DNA from: Nemania diffusa
Lineage: Eukaryota; Ascomycota; Sordariomycetes; Xylariales; Xylariaceae
NCBI GenBank assembly: GCA_038501195.1
Contig: JBBPUQ010000004.1
Span: 3,672,001-3,736,000 of the forward strand
Length of the DNA: 64,000 nt
Direction of reading: 5' to 3'
The position numbers and the translations under genes are program-made. Shown here one piece after another: positions 1-10,923 of the stretch (positions within the stretch are counted from its first letter, which is position 1; each line of letters opens with the position of its first letter). The notes beneath the pieces are model-generated. The model was not told where the DNA came from, searched no databases, and worked only from the letters and a program-made list of their open reading frames with translations.

Positions 1-237
1 CGAGTAGCCTGTGCAATGGTTCGTGACCATGACCATTAGGCGTAGTGGCAAAGAGGTTGTGTCGGTGATGGTGATGATGTACAAGCTTGGCATTAGCAAG
101 CTGCTGGGGAGCAGCGTATAGTACATTGAAGATACTCTGAGGCTTATAGCCGAAGAGTGCAAACGAGGGTTGGTGGTTACGCATATCTAAATGCTGTGCA
201 TTCGTCGTCGAAGCGGGAGAATCAAAGCGAGATTCTC
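1..237 (-). other. Open reading frame running off the left edge, downstream of SOG2
   Basis: Directly after the SOG2 stop, one minus-strand frame stays open for the whole stretch to position 1. It holds an internal ATG at 184 and a His-rich run near 95-80. It could be 3' UTR, the start of another gene, or a further SOG2 exon. A GTAGAA donor at about 259 joined to a TTTAG acceptor near 186 would remove about 74 bp, including the stop, and continue in this frame, but that donor is poor. No family was recognised. Confidence 0.25.
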
Positions 238-3200
238 CTAGAATGCAGGCTTGTTTCTACCGTTGAGCTGATATGTGGTAGTGTTTGTGGTCCCGTTAGG
301 GCTAAGGATCGATGATAATTGCCGCTCGTCTCCGGCAGATGTGATGGAGGATATAGAGTTGAGGGAGATTGTCGACGCACTATTCATCGTGTTAGTTCGG
401 GACAAGTTTAATCCTCCCATTGAGATCAAGGCGTCAGCCCGCTCAAAGACATTCCCGGAGAAGACGTTCGCAAAGGATCCACTCTGCGGTGTCGACGGGA
501 CTGTAGCTTGAACCGCCGGACCTAGGGCGGCACTTTGCGGTGTCATTGGCAGTTGCACCTGTGTGCTTGTAGAGCTTGACGTGTAATGACTAGCTGGATG
601 ATGGCTTAATGGACCCGGGTGATGTCCAGCTTGCCGAAGCAGATTACCCCATGGTGATACCATGATAAGGCTGTTGGTTTCCTTAATACTGACTTGGATA
701 GGTCGAAGCCGGCCCTTAACATCCGCAGACAGGTTAACCTGATCCATGGTTTGCTTCAACTTGCTTCCGAATTCAGCCCACGCGTCAATGAAGCTTTTGC
801 AAAGGCTCCAAAAAATGGCATCCGTCCTAATCCCTGGTTCTTTAAGTTTGATCATAGACAATCGCGACTTGAGAATTTCGGTTTCCTTAATGGCAAATCC
901 GCATTTAGCGATTAGCGCCCTCCAAGCTCTTATTACAACGTCCGGGGCTCGTAGGAGTTCTGCGTTGCGCTTGCCATTACTGAACTGAACATTCATGCCT
1001 GGCAGCGTACGTAGGACTAACTCCGCAGCTTTCGTTAGAGACAAGAAGATTCTCTCAAATTGACGCTCTTCAGCCGGGAAATCGTGTTGATAGCGTGGAT
1101 CAGTGCTCGAGGAAGCAAAAGACTCACCAGACCGCGGCGTTGCGGCCATGATCTGAGCAGTTCGATTGCTGCTGTGCAAATAAGGTAATGAGACATCGGT
1201 TGTTACCCTCAGGTTGCTAGGATTGTGAACAAATGTACCAATGCGAGATCTCGTTCCGAAGTTAGGACGCCCAGGAATTGGTGTAGTGGAATTTTCGCGC
1301 GAGTGTGGTTTGATAGTATTGTCTACCCCTGGCCATCGAGCGCTATAGCTTGGAACGTACCCGGTGGCGCCCCTCGAAGCTTCGTACGCAGAAACACGAA
1401 GCTCCATAATACTATTATAGAGTAGTAGCATCATTGTACGAATATATCGAGGGTCACCGTTATCGACAATGGTGTCCATATTACCCACTAGGAGAGTACA
1501 AATGTGGCTATACGCATTGATTAGAGTGACAACAGCCCTTTGGACGTTTTCATTCTCGCGGGGGGCAAAGCCACCGTATTCAAGAGCAATTTCGTGTTTC
1601 TCGATCTCCTGCTCCAACTCTTCCACGTGAACGTTTGTGTTGTAAAATACGATTTCAAGGCTCGAGCGTTTTGCCGTACCATCATTTGTTAGTCGCGTGA
1701 AGAGCTGTATCATGGGGTGGATCGCAAAGATTGCGTAGAGAACACCCTTTGCAGACTCGAGGATTGGATCGAAAATCTTGGACTCTCGGCGCTGTTCGGG
1801 TAGCACTGAGAGCCGCCTGACATAGTTGGGGCGCTGAAGAAGCGGCTCGGCACCTGCGGGACTGCTAGGACTGGCAGTAGAGACGTTTGTATTTATAGTC
1901 CCGGTTATAGACGAGCCATGACTAAGGCCACGATAGTGACTAAAACGGTTATTCGCCTGGCCCTCGTCTAACGTTCCTAATTCACTTGGTTTTCTTGACA
2001 TGATTCCCATTCGCCTATTTCGCTCAGAGGGGCGCTCTGGCCGACCCGGGTGCATTACTGTTTCGCTGTTAGATCGCAAGCGTTCATTGGGATTGCCAAT
2101 TGTAAGAGGCATGACGCCGGGCCGCCTTATAGCTGTATTCTGTTGCGAGAGGCCGCGGGCGTGTGAACGAGACGGTATAGGAGGCGGTCGAGGTACAGCA
2201 GGTGAACGGGGGTCCGTAACGTCACTGCCGTTGACTCGAATTGGGAAGCGCCCACTCGTCACTCGCTTTATTGGCATCCGCGGTGTTTCGATATTTTCGC
2301 TGAATTCATCCCCACCGTGTTCAGCATTGTTTTCTCTTTCGCTTAGATTCTGGGCATATTGCCTCAGAAACTTTTTGATATTTGCAGTGACTGCTAACTC
2401 GGCTACTTCGGCTACCTCTCGCTCTTTCTGAAACCCCCCATTGGGGGGGCTATTTGTTTGCGTGTGTAGGGCTTCTTTAGGCGGAAATATGATATTGTTG
2501 CCATCCAACTTTAATACTTGGAGCGAGCCCATATCTGCTAGGCAGAGTGGAAGCTCTTCTATCAGGTTCCTTTGGACAGCAAGCACTTTGAGAGAAGTTA
2601 ATTTTGCAATCTCTCTAGGGAGGATGCGGATCTTATTGCGGCCCAAATCCAAAATCTCGAGTGATCTAAGCTCACACAGCTGTAAAAATTTATTAGCCAA
2701 AATTGCGTTTGTGTTTGTGTCACCCCATGCAAACTGATATCGAGATACTGACCGCAAGCGGGAATTTTTCAATACGATTGCTCCTCACGTTGAGGTACCG
2801 TAGAGAAGTGCACTCTGAAAACCTCGAAGGAAACGAGGTCAACTTATTATGCGAAAGAGCCAAGCTATCCCAGGGGCAGGCGAAGTTAGCAAGCTATAAT
2901 GTTGAGCTCCAGTGCGTGCGCGAGAGGGTGACCTACCGCTCCAGTTCATTTTTTATTATATCCACCACCTCGTCCGGCAAGGACTGAATATTCAGCCGAC
3001 TGAGATCGATGGTAACGCCGGGCTTTAGTTCGTTGCTTACGCCGCTTGCCTCGGCCGCCTGACTTTCATTGTCCTGCAGAGCCTCCTTCATCGCCTCCCG
3101 AGCGAGGTGAATGACCTGACCCGAAGACATGGGAGGAGATGCGGACAGCGTTGCGCCGGACGAAGGAGTAGGCACATTGTATTTCTCGGGGATGGGCGGC

Positions 3201-3358
3201 GGCGGAGGGGGGGGCATGTTGAAAGTCGGTAGAGGAATCCGCCGTATTCCTTGGGCTGGATTTGTTGGCAAGCCTCTCGACGACAACGACGACGACGACG
3301 ACGTGGTCGAGTGAGCATGTACGACGGCCGCGGCCATGCTGGCCGAGGCGGTATTCAT
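238..3358 (-). CDS. SOG2: SOG2-like leucine-rich-repeat protein of the RAM signalling network
   Basis: Known role of the family: Sog2 is an LRR component of the RAM (NDR/LATS kinase, Cbk1) network controlling polarity, septation and cell separation. Seen here: three exons, 3358..2937, 2864..2753 and 2679..238. The introns are 72 and 73 bp, with GTAGGT and GTCAGT donors, GCTAAC/GGCTAAT branch sites and AG acceptors, and both joins keep the LRR register exactly. The product is about 991 aa. A Ser/Pro-rich N-terminus with a poly-Pro run is followed by four to five LRRs (about residues 115-265, motifs such as LRSLEILDLGRNKI). A long disordered region follows, then the conserved SOG2 region starting near ESAKGVLYAIFAIHPMIQLF. 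The start is the first true ATG (3358). The frame is open further upstream (to about 3415) without an ATG, so the exact start is uncertain. The C-terminus could extend into 1-237. Confidence 0.86.
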
Positions 3359-3649
3359 GGCGTGATCGTCGAGACCAGCCGCAGAGTGTAGGGTCGTACG
3401 CGTAAGACGAGACAAAGAGTCGAGACAATCGTTTCAGGGATCTGCTGGCATGCGGTTCGGAATCTACGGATCTCCAATTCCTAGGCCAGTTTAATAGCGG
3501 GCCAATCGACGCTTCGGGATCGGACAGGCGAGACGACCATTCGATGTTGTCTGTTGTCTGTTGTTGTGGTCGTCGCCGGGCGCAGAAGAGAATGACACAC
3601 GGAGACAAGGGCAAAACCACGACACAGCAGAGGAAGAAGTATGCAATGT

Positions 3650-3679
3650 AATGAATGAAGGAATGAATGAATGAATGAA
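3650..3679. repeat. (AATG)n microsatellite
   Basis: Seven or so near-perfect tandem AATG units in the presumed SOG2 5' leader or promoter. Confidence 0.9.
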
Positions 3680-3730
3680 CGGGTTGGGAAAGCTGGAATC
3701 GGTGGGTGCTCCGCCGCTAGGACTGGCTTC

Positions 3731-3767
3731 GACACGACACGATACAACACGACACAACACGACACAG
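3731..3767. repeat. Imperfect ACACG/ACACA microsatellite
   Basis: Tandem 5-mer units of ACACG type with a few substitutions, about 50 bp from the AATG array. Confidence 0.85.
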
Positions 3768-5400
3768 TGGCGGCAGGATGTGATGAGTGATGAATGGGTG
3801 CGAGTGTTTCAACAACAGGTCTTGGCGTCTCCGGCTGGAAAGCTGCGAGCTGCGACGTCGAAACGACGCAACGCTAGCATCAACTTCGCGACCCAGTGAT
3901 GCACCGTATTGGCCGATTTCTCGTGCTGTGCCGAACAATTGATGTATAGAGTATGGCACGTACCTGGATGATCGCTTCTCCTTTGCGCGCGTGCTGCAAG
4001 TTGCGTTCTAGCGTATCACAGACAGAAGAGGTATGAGGCGCTAGGTACAGTTCTTGACAAGGGAACTTTCGTCTTAAGGGAGAGCTTCTTTGCTGTCTAC
4101 TCTTTTTTTTTGCGTCAGGTCTGTCTGTACCTACCTTAGAATAGACGGGACGAGATGGTACCCATGGTGGTAACTTGTAAGGGACCTTTGTACTGCTTAC
4201 CTGTTATAGGAGGTAGGTACATCATGTAGCCGGTATACATTATATATTTAGGATGTGTTGGCTACCTGCGACGTACATGTACCTAGAGAGGTACATATAA
4301 TCCCATTTATTCACCATGTACCTATCTACGCAAGGGAGAGAGAGTTCATCAAGGGGAGTACATGTGAGCAGAAAGGAGACAGGTAACCTCATGGCGAGCA
4401 AAGTAGGGCAAGAGCGCTGCAACTCTTCACTATGACTATCTGCTAGCGCAGCTATATGCCCTGTAAGCCAAGGTTCCTTAGGTGGTATTACTGTATTTTA
4501 TGTATATATGTACATACCTCTAGGTACCCACAATCGCATCTACTAAGGCATGAGGACTTGTGACTGATGAAATGAGAGACAGGATACATGGTAACAGTGA
4601 TGACCATGCAGATGGGTAGGTAATATTAAACAGGTTTCTCACCCGATAAGTTATACACAAACTGGCTTCTTTTCTTTTCTTTCCGTCTTTTTTTTCAGCT
4701 TGTCCGCTTGCTTACCTCTGGTACTGGGTAAGCTAAGAGTAGGTACCTACCTGGTAGGCGAGGTATGTACGCTATTTATGTCTGCCCCGAGAGGGTAGTA
4801 GTTGCCTACTTGGCAGGGCGTAAGAATATTAAAACCGCATAGTGCTGCACGGACCATTTTCCCTTCTAAATACTGAAAATTGAGTAGGTACCTACGGTAT
4901 CTGGGTATTTCATTCGGAAGGCCTTTTTTAGTTCAAAAATGACCATGAGTACTTTCTTTTATAAAGCTCCTAATCTAGCAGAAAATGAGGATTAATTTGA
5001 TAAGATGATGAAATTCTAGTGAAGAAATTGAGTGGTTGTTGTCTTCTACGCAATAGTTTAAAAAGTCAGACCCTTGCGACTTGGTACCTACTTTCCCGTC
5101 CCGGCTTTTGGAAGTCTATCACTGGACAGCTTCCCACTTAGATCTGACAGGCACACCTCTAGCCCAGAGCATCTCAAAGACTTTCAACATCACGCAGGGG
5201 TGCCGACACCATTAGGTAAATCAGCATCCGAATCAGACAGAAATAGCATGATTACCTCACCTACACTATGATGGGTTACACACAACCTCAAATCAACAGC
5301 ACCAACTTAGCCAGCAAGGAAGGTGTTCTTTCTACTCGCCGGTTTCGAAGAGGCTCCCGACCTCAACCGACATAACACATCTAGGTCCTCAATATTGAAT

Positions 5401-7028
5401 ATGCCTAGTTTAGTGAGGTCAACCTCATTTATTCTCCCGGATCTCGACTTTACATTACGTCGCCAGTTTAACAAGACAGGCTTTCGACCATATCAGCGAG
5501 AAATTATCCAGGCTGCCCTAGATGGCTATGATGTAGTGAGTAATTATCAAGCCTATTTCCTTAGTTAGGCGAATTATAGGAGCATCGAGGCCCTTTTTTT
5601 TTTAATTCTAATTTCGAAACATTCATATATAACGTCCAGAATGGTGACAACTGACCCCAAGTGTTGCAGTTTGTCCAGGCGGCAACATCATTTGGAAAAT
5701 CTCTGTGCTTTCAATTTCCCGCAGTTGTTGATCATGGAAGTGCGTATTCCTAGATTTTAGCCTAGCATTCCAAATAGCTGACTTTGAAAGTTACAATTGT
5801 TGTATCGCCTTTACTCAGCCTGATGATGAATCAAGTGGAAGCTTTACGAGCTGCTGGTATCGACGCCAGTTCGTTTAATAGTAACACGTCAATTCAAGAG
5901 AGAGATCGCATTCTCGCCGACTTGAAGACGGGACACCCTCGCACTCGACTTCTTTATGTCACCCCTGAACTATGTGCAACAGATCGCTTTCGAGATCGGC
6001 TACAGATTGTCTATGACCAACGGGAACTGGCCCGTATTGCTATTGACGAGGCGCACTGCATTTCAGAATGGGGACATGACTTCCGAAAAGATTTCAAGCG
6101 TTTATCGTGGTTTCGCGAATCATTCCCTGAGGTGCCGATTATGTGCCTCACGGCCACGGCCAACAGCCAAGTCCGAAATGATGTTCTACATACTCTATGT
6201 CTCGATACGGAGCCAACTCGCCTTAAGTCATTCACGATGACAGCCTATCGTCCGAACCTCCATTTCGAGATTCGCTTTACACGTGACGAGGATGACCGCC
6301 GGATGGAAGATTTCCTGAAATGGATTCGAGGTGTCTATGAACGGAGAGCCCAGGAACCACGGAGAACCGAACTGGCTGCTCTTGGGGAAAGGCCAGATAA
6401 TGTTCCTGGCATCATCTATACGATATCTCGCAGTGAATGTGAGAATCTCGCTGCTCAGCTCCGTCAGGAGGGCATCGGTGCACAGCCTTTCCACGCAAAG
6501 CTATCCAAGGAGGTGAAAGAGCAAACTCTAGCGAAGTGGGTCTCTAACGAGCCTAAATTCGACATAATCGTGGCCACAACAGCCTTCGGTATGGGCATTG
6601 ACAAGGACAACGTGCGCTTTGTGGTCCACTGGAGACTTCCCAAGTCATTTGAAGGATATTATCAGGAAGCAGGCAGAGCTGGGCGGGATGGGAATGCGTC
6701 TTATTGTTTTTTGTACTACAGTCGCGAGGATAGGGACAGGGTCTGCAACCTCATCATACGCGATCGAGACTCCAAGAGCTCAAATTGGGAGGCGAGGGCA
6801 TCGAGTCTGAGATCACTAGCTGAGTATTGCGAGAATACTATGAGCTGTCGTCACAAGCTGATCTGCAACTACTTTGGAGAAAGCGACACCCCGGCGTGCA
6901 ACTATGCATGTGACTATCACAAGGATGCAGCAGACCTCCAACGCCGATTCCTGCGCGGGCTGGCCAGCGAGGAGTGGGTCAGCACGCAGCGCGAGGAGGG
7001 TCTCTTGGAGGCAGACTGGGATGAGTGA
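5401..7028 (+). CDS. Short RecQ-family ATP-dependent 3'-5' DNA helicase
   Basis: Three exons: 5401..5535, 5670..5739, 5791..7028. The 51-bp second intron ends at GAAAG after a CTGAC branch site. Joining there restores the family sequence GITIVVSPLLSLM. The product is 480 aa. All RecQ helicase motifs are visible: Q-motif-like FRPYQREII (28-36), Walker A TSFGKS (51-56), DEAH (154-157), motif III CLTATA (187-192), motif V IVATTAFGMGID and motif VI QEAGRAGRDG (360-369). A zinc-binding segment follows (CRHKLI...ACNYACDYHK), in which the last canonical Cys appears replaced by His. There is no RQC winged helix and no HRDC domain, as in short RecQ5-type or fungal RecQ-2-like enzymes. Family role: unwinding recombination intermediates and maintaining genome stability. 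The start is the only ATG before the conserved core; an additional upstream exon cannot be excluded. Confidence 0.88.
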
Positions 7029-7486
7029 GTGATGTGAATCGGGGGGCCTGTCTACTGTACCATAGCAGGTAGGTAGTCTGGGTACACGTCTGAATTATTG
7101 GGGGTGACGGGGGGTTGCTACAGTAGCCTCTGCTCACTTCTGCTACCAGTCATGTGTGACGGATCTTCTCGAATTCGGCAAGTTGCTGCAGGCTAAGGCA
7201 TGCAGGCGGTGCTTAAAAGTCAACCATCTTCCAATCGGTCATCTTTAAACGACCCCGCAATATGCCACGAGTTCCAAAGTTCTGAGCTTCATCTCCAATA
7301 GTTCCGACTGTCTCCGCGCAGTGTGGCTTCCGATTTCTAATTGTTTGTTTCATCGCATCCAATACAGCTGTTTCATTGCTGTACCCCCCGTTTGTATCTA
7401 AGCCTAATTTGCACACCTGCCCAGCGAGATCGCAGCAAGATTGTGCACTGGGAAGTGAGACAACCCATTTTGCTGCGGCGATCCAA
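7029..7486. other. Intergenic, RecQ 3' end to BLOC1S1-like 5' leader
   Basis: No gene seen. The frame of the downstream gene is open back to about 7376, but without an ATG. Confidence 0.5.
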
Positions 7487-8548
7487 ATGTCTAATCGCGC
7501 CACCACCAGTCCGGCCGTGCCTCCACCTCCTCCGGCATCTAACCCCGAGGGGGCCCGGAGGTCCTCGACCGCCGCACTGCCTCTCAATAACAATGCCGCC
7601 TCCCGTCCAGTCATGACCTCGGCCGGGGCCTCATCGTCTCTCTCCCCTAGATCCCCACCCTCTCTCCCCTCCCTGCCCTCTTCCACCTCGAAAGCGCCAG
7701 CGTCGGTCTCCGGGTCGCGGCTGACCGCGACCTCACCACCGACAACGGTGAGCAATGGGCCTGGGCCGCCTCCGATGCACGGCGCCGTCGGACCGGGCTC
7801 TGTGGGCACGAGCACCGCGACCATGTCTCTAGACCACGAGCTCCCCTCCCGGGACTCGCAGCTGCACGTGGCCGAGGCGCGCGCGGCGCTCGTGGCGTCC
7901 ATGTCCAACATGCTCGACAGCGAGCTGCAATCCCGCGCGTCCGTCCTGCATGCCAACGCCACCGTGCTGTCGCGGCAGGAGCAGGACGTCGCGAAGGCGA
8001 CGGACGCGCTGCGCAAGGAGAACGACAAGCTCGCCAAGGTTGTCAAGGACGCTGGGCGCAAGATCAAGGAGCTCGGCAACGTCCAGAACTGGGCTGAGGT
8101 GCTCGAGAGAGACTTCTTGGTCCTCGAGGAGACTGTGAGGCTAGTGAGGGACGGGGGTGCGGAGAGCGAGGATAGCTGCAGTTCGGGCAGTTACTGGTCA
8201 GGGAGCGAAAGTGAGCGGGATCATGAGGGTGAGGGTGAGGGAGGCGGCACGAGGTTGGGAAGTCCCGCGGGGAGTCGCAAGGGCAGTGTAAGTGAGTTTC
8301 GCGAGCATACCGGGAAAGAAAAGGAGAAGGGAAAAGCCTTGTGCGGGAGTAGCCTAAACAGTGGCAGTTCTACCGTTGGCGGGGGAAGTACTATTTCGAA
8401 TGCATCCCCCACCAACTCACCATTAGCTTTGTCGGGTTCCACAAATGCCACTGTCTCGCTGGACGAGGCTATCTTGGAAAGCCTCGCAGAGGCTCTAGCA
8501 ACGGACATGCATATAGGGCTCACATCAACAGCACAGAATGCAGCATGA
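7487..8548 (+). CDS. BLOC1S1: BLOC-1 subunit 1 / GCN5L1-like coiled-coil protein
   Basis: Single-exon 353-aa product. The only family-diagnostic part is about residues 126-221, an alpha-helical coiled coil ending in KVVKDAGRKIKELGNVQNWA and then VLERDFLVLEETVRL. This matches the GCN5L1/BLOS1 family signature, in which an ENWA-type motif follows the long helix. Family role: subunit of the BLOC-1 endosomal complex acting in lysosome-related trafficking and, in yeast, in Rab regulation. The first 125 residues are Pro/Ser/Thr-rich and disordered, and the last 130 are Ser/Gly-rich, so the protein is about 2.5 to 3 times the length of animal homologues. The ATG at 7487 is the first in frame; the open frame upstream begins with TTG. 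Its 3' end converges with TSC13 490 bp away. Confidence 0.8.
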   Translation: MSNRATTSPAVPPPPPASNPEGARRSSTAALPLNNNAASRPVMTSAGASSSLSPRSPPSLPSLPSSTSKAPASVSGSRLTATSPPTTVSNGPGPPPMHGAVGPGSVGTSTATMSLDHELPSRDSQLHVAEARAALVASMSNMLDSELQSRASVLHANATVLSRQEQDVAKATDALRKENDKLAKVVKDAGRKIKELGNVQNWAEVLERDFLVLEETVRLVRDGGAESEDSCSSGSYWSGSESERDHEGEGEGGGTRLGSPAGSRKGSVSEFREHTGKEKEKGKALCGSSLNSGSSTVGGGSTISNASPTNSPLALSGSTNATVSLDEAILESLAEALATDMHIGLTSTAQNAA

Positions 8549-9038
8549 TCGGAACTCTCCACTCGGAGCGGGGTTGGTGTCTTCAACATGACGAACAAAA
8601 CGACGCCGAATACAATCGAAGGCCTATTAGCGATCGCAGTGGCCAACAAATACCGTCAACTCAACTATCTGTACTAAAACATGGGCTGGCAAGCGAGGGG
8701 GGCCTTGGGTACACGAGGGCGTTATACTATAGGGCTACTGCGACGGGGTTTACGAGTTCATGACCTAACGAATATTGTGTGTAGCAGTTGATTCTATGCT
8801 GGAAGTGTCTTTCCCCCTATTTTAAATTGTCCGTCTATGTATATGTTACTATTAGGATAGCTAGAGATATACTCATCACGCGTCGTAAACATCATGTCGT
8901 TTATATACATGGCAAGCACTCCATTTGCTCAACCATTGATGATATTTCTTAACACTCTCACTTCGAACCTTCTAAAATTGTTTATATGCTCAGGCCATGT
9001 TAATTCGAGTCTGGGTTTAAATTTGGGACTTCCATTCA
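8549..9038. other. Convergent intergenic region
   Basis: Shared 3' flank of the BLOC1S1-like gene and TSC13. No coding signal or clear repeat. Confidence 0.6.
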
Positions 9039-10094
9039 TCACAAAAGACCAGGAAGCATGACAGACCGCTTCTTCTTGTACTTGTCTCCGAACTGCTTGC
9101 GGTAGGCCTTCTCCTTGCCCCGGCCCCAGATGTACATGAAGTACGAGCCGATGAAGATGAAGACCACGAGCGACGGGGAGCGCGTGACGAGGATAATGCC
9201 GATCCACGCAATGATCTCGAACATGTAGTTAGGGCATGTGACGAGAGAGAAGCCCAAGCCGGAGGGGATCTTGCGGGCCGTCTCGCCGGGCTTGCGGAGG
9301 GTGGAGAGGTACCAGTGGACGTTGGCGTTGCACAGCTCGCCGGCGACGTAGAGGGCGAGGCCGAGGACGTCGAGGGGCGAGGAGAGAAAGGGGGCGGCGC
9401 GCGCCGCGGCGGAGAAGGGGGAGTAGACCTCGAGGGCGCCCAGCAGGCCGGCGAAGACCCAGTAGAAGAGCGAGTTGCGCACGATGAAGGCCGCGGGCAT
9501 CGTGTTCGCGCTGAACTTGTGCACGAACAGCACCTCCAGCTCCCGCTTCACGAAGTGCGCCACGATCATGGCGAAGGCGGCTTGCTGTACCGACGTGAGC
9601 TCGCCTGAGGCCGCGGCGGCCGTCGGCGCCGGCACGATGCCCTTGAGATATGGGTACACGGCGGGGTACAGGTGGTTGCGGACGCCGACGAAGAAGGGGT
9701 GGAAGATTAGCGGGCCGAGGTATTCGCAGAGGTAGACGAGTTTCCATGAGATCTGCGGGCCTATATCGATCGTTCCCAAATGCTAGTCAGCTCCATGTGC
9801 CACAATGGGAGTTTACACCACGATGGTAGTGTGAATCGTACCGAGGTCCTTCACTATTATCTCCCCGTGTTTCATGACGGGCTCCTGCTCGCGCACTACG
9901 GCATTGCGGTCTTTGAGGGTCTTCTTGGAGACCGGGTCGAAGATGCCGATGCGATTGAAGTCGGACGTCCTTGTTGCCCGGGCGATTTCTTTCTTTGTAA
10001 ACTCGACTGTCGCATCGTCCGGGAGCTCAATGGTTGGTGGGAGACCCTTCAGGCCCTTCCGGGACCGGCTGGTGACTTTGAGGGTGAATCCCAT
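9039..10094 (-). CDS. TSC13: Very-long-chain (trans-2,3) enoyl-CoA reductase
   Basis: Role: the last step of the microsomal fatty-acid elongation cycle, NADPH-dependent reduction of trans-2-enoyl-CoA in the ER membrane, feeding sphingolipids. Two exons, 10094..9842 and 9760..9039, with an 81-bp intron (GTACGA donor, GCTGAC branch, ATATAG acceptor) that splits a Gly codon and restores VKDLGPQISW. The product is 324 aa. Residues 1-85 form a ubiquitin-like N-terminal domain. The rest is a polytopic membrane domain of the steroid 5-alpha-reductase C-terminal fold, with the KRELE motif (K156, R157, E160) corresponding to the Lys/Arg/Glu studied in yeast Tsc13. Then comes CPNYMFE, whose Tyr (263) probably matches the catalytic Tyr. 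The C-terminus is basic (YKKKR), as in the family. Exon 2 is much more GC-rich than exon 1. Confidence 0.93.
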
Positions 10095-10923
10095 GTTTGG
10101 TCTTGTCGAATATTGCACGCAACTAAAATAATAAGGCGCGAATGCAAATTGACATAGAGTCAAATTAATTAACAAGAATTATAATTACAATGAGAGAATG
10201 CAGAGTTAGACGACCAGCAATCTACAAACCCGATTCTAAGATTTTGGGGTGTTCGGGCGTCCGCGGGCGCGGGTTTGCCTTTTTTCGGGAAATTTGTTGA
10301 GTATAATTCCAAACTACTGATACCACAGCCAGGGCTGGCTTGCAGCTGCGACGTCATCATTGGCCCATATTGCTCAGAATTACTCCACTAGTCGGTTCTG
10401 CATGTCCAACACATTATGGTTCCAAGACAGCAGCAAAATATAAATATTTCCCGTTTATTGTGTGCATGTGCTTTGCGATAGAAAAATTAATTTAAAGTTG
10501 GAACAAGTCTAGATCATTTGGTATGGTAGGTAGGTAGCTACCTATGTAGGTAATCCAACAAAGGGCACCCAAGGTACCTACTTAGATATTTATTTAATTA
10601 AACCACTCATAAATCGCAAGTCATGCTAGCTCTTTAGGTACATAAGTATGCGCACTTCCACACAGGTAGGTGCGCTAGATGCATAAAAACGGCATATTAC
10701 GTAGTCAAGGTATTTACTAGTAACTAGATACCTAAATTACCACCTGGGCATTGCAACCCAACTACAGCTGTCACCCCACTACGGCTGCGACCAGGCACTT
10801 CAAGTCATTAATCCAATCCTACGCCATGCAACGCAGCTCGAACCGTTCAAATCTCGCTCAAATTACCATGGTCTCCCAGCAAGTTTACCGGTGATAGTTA
10901 TTCCAACGACCATTTGCAGGAGT
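10095..10923. other. Divergent promoter region of TSC13 and the RING-TRAF gene
   Basis: About 830 bp between two diverging starts. It contains a cluster of GGTAGGTAGGTAGCTACCTA-type palindromic motifs at about 10,520-10,580. No gene seen. Confidence 0.55.

Larger units (their letters stand above)
3359..5400. other. Divergent intergenic region between SOG2 and the RecQ gene
   Basis: About 2 kb holding the promoters and 5' leaders of two diverging genes. It contains two microsatellites near the SOG2 side and many copies of GGTACC/TAGGTA-like motifs between about 4,120 and 4,960. The short open frames here (for example 5074-5271) show no family signal and are probably chance. Confidence 0.6.

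Noticed and set aside
7213..8079. 288-codon minus-strand frame over the BLOC1S1-like gene
   Set aside because: Antisense shadow; the plus frame has the family motif and the minus frame has none.
9229..9747. Long antisense and alternative-frame ORFs over TSC13 exon 2
   Set aside because: They are GC-rich, Arg/Pro/Leu-rich shadows of the TSC13 coding frame with no family signal.
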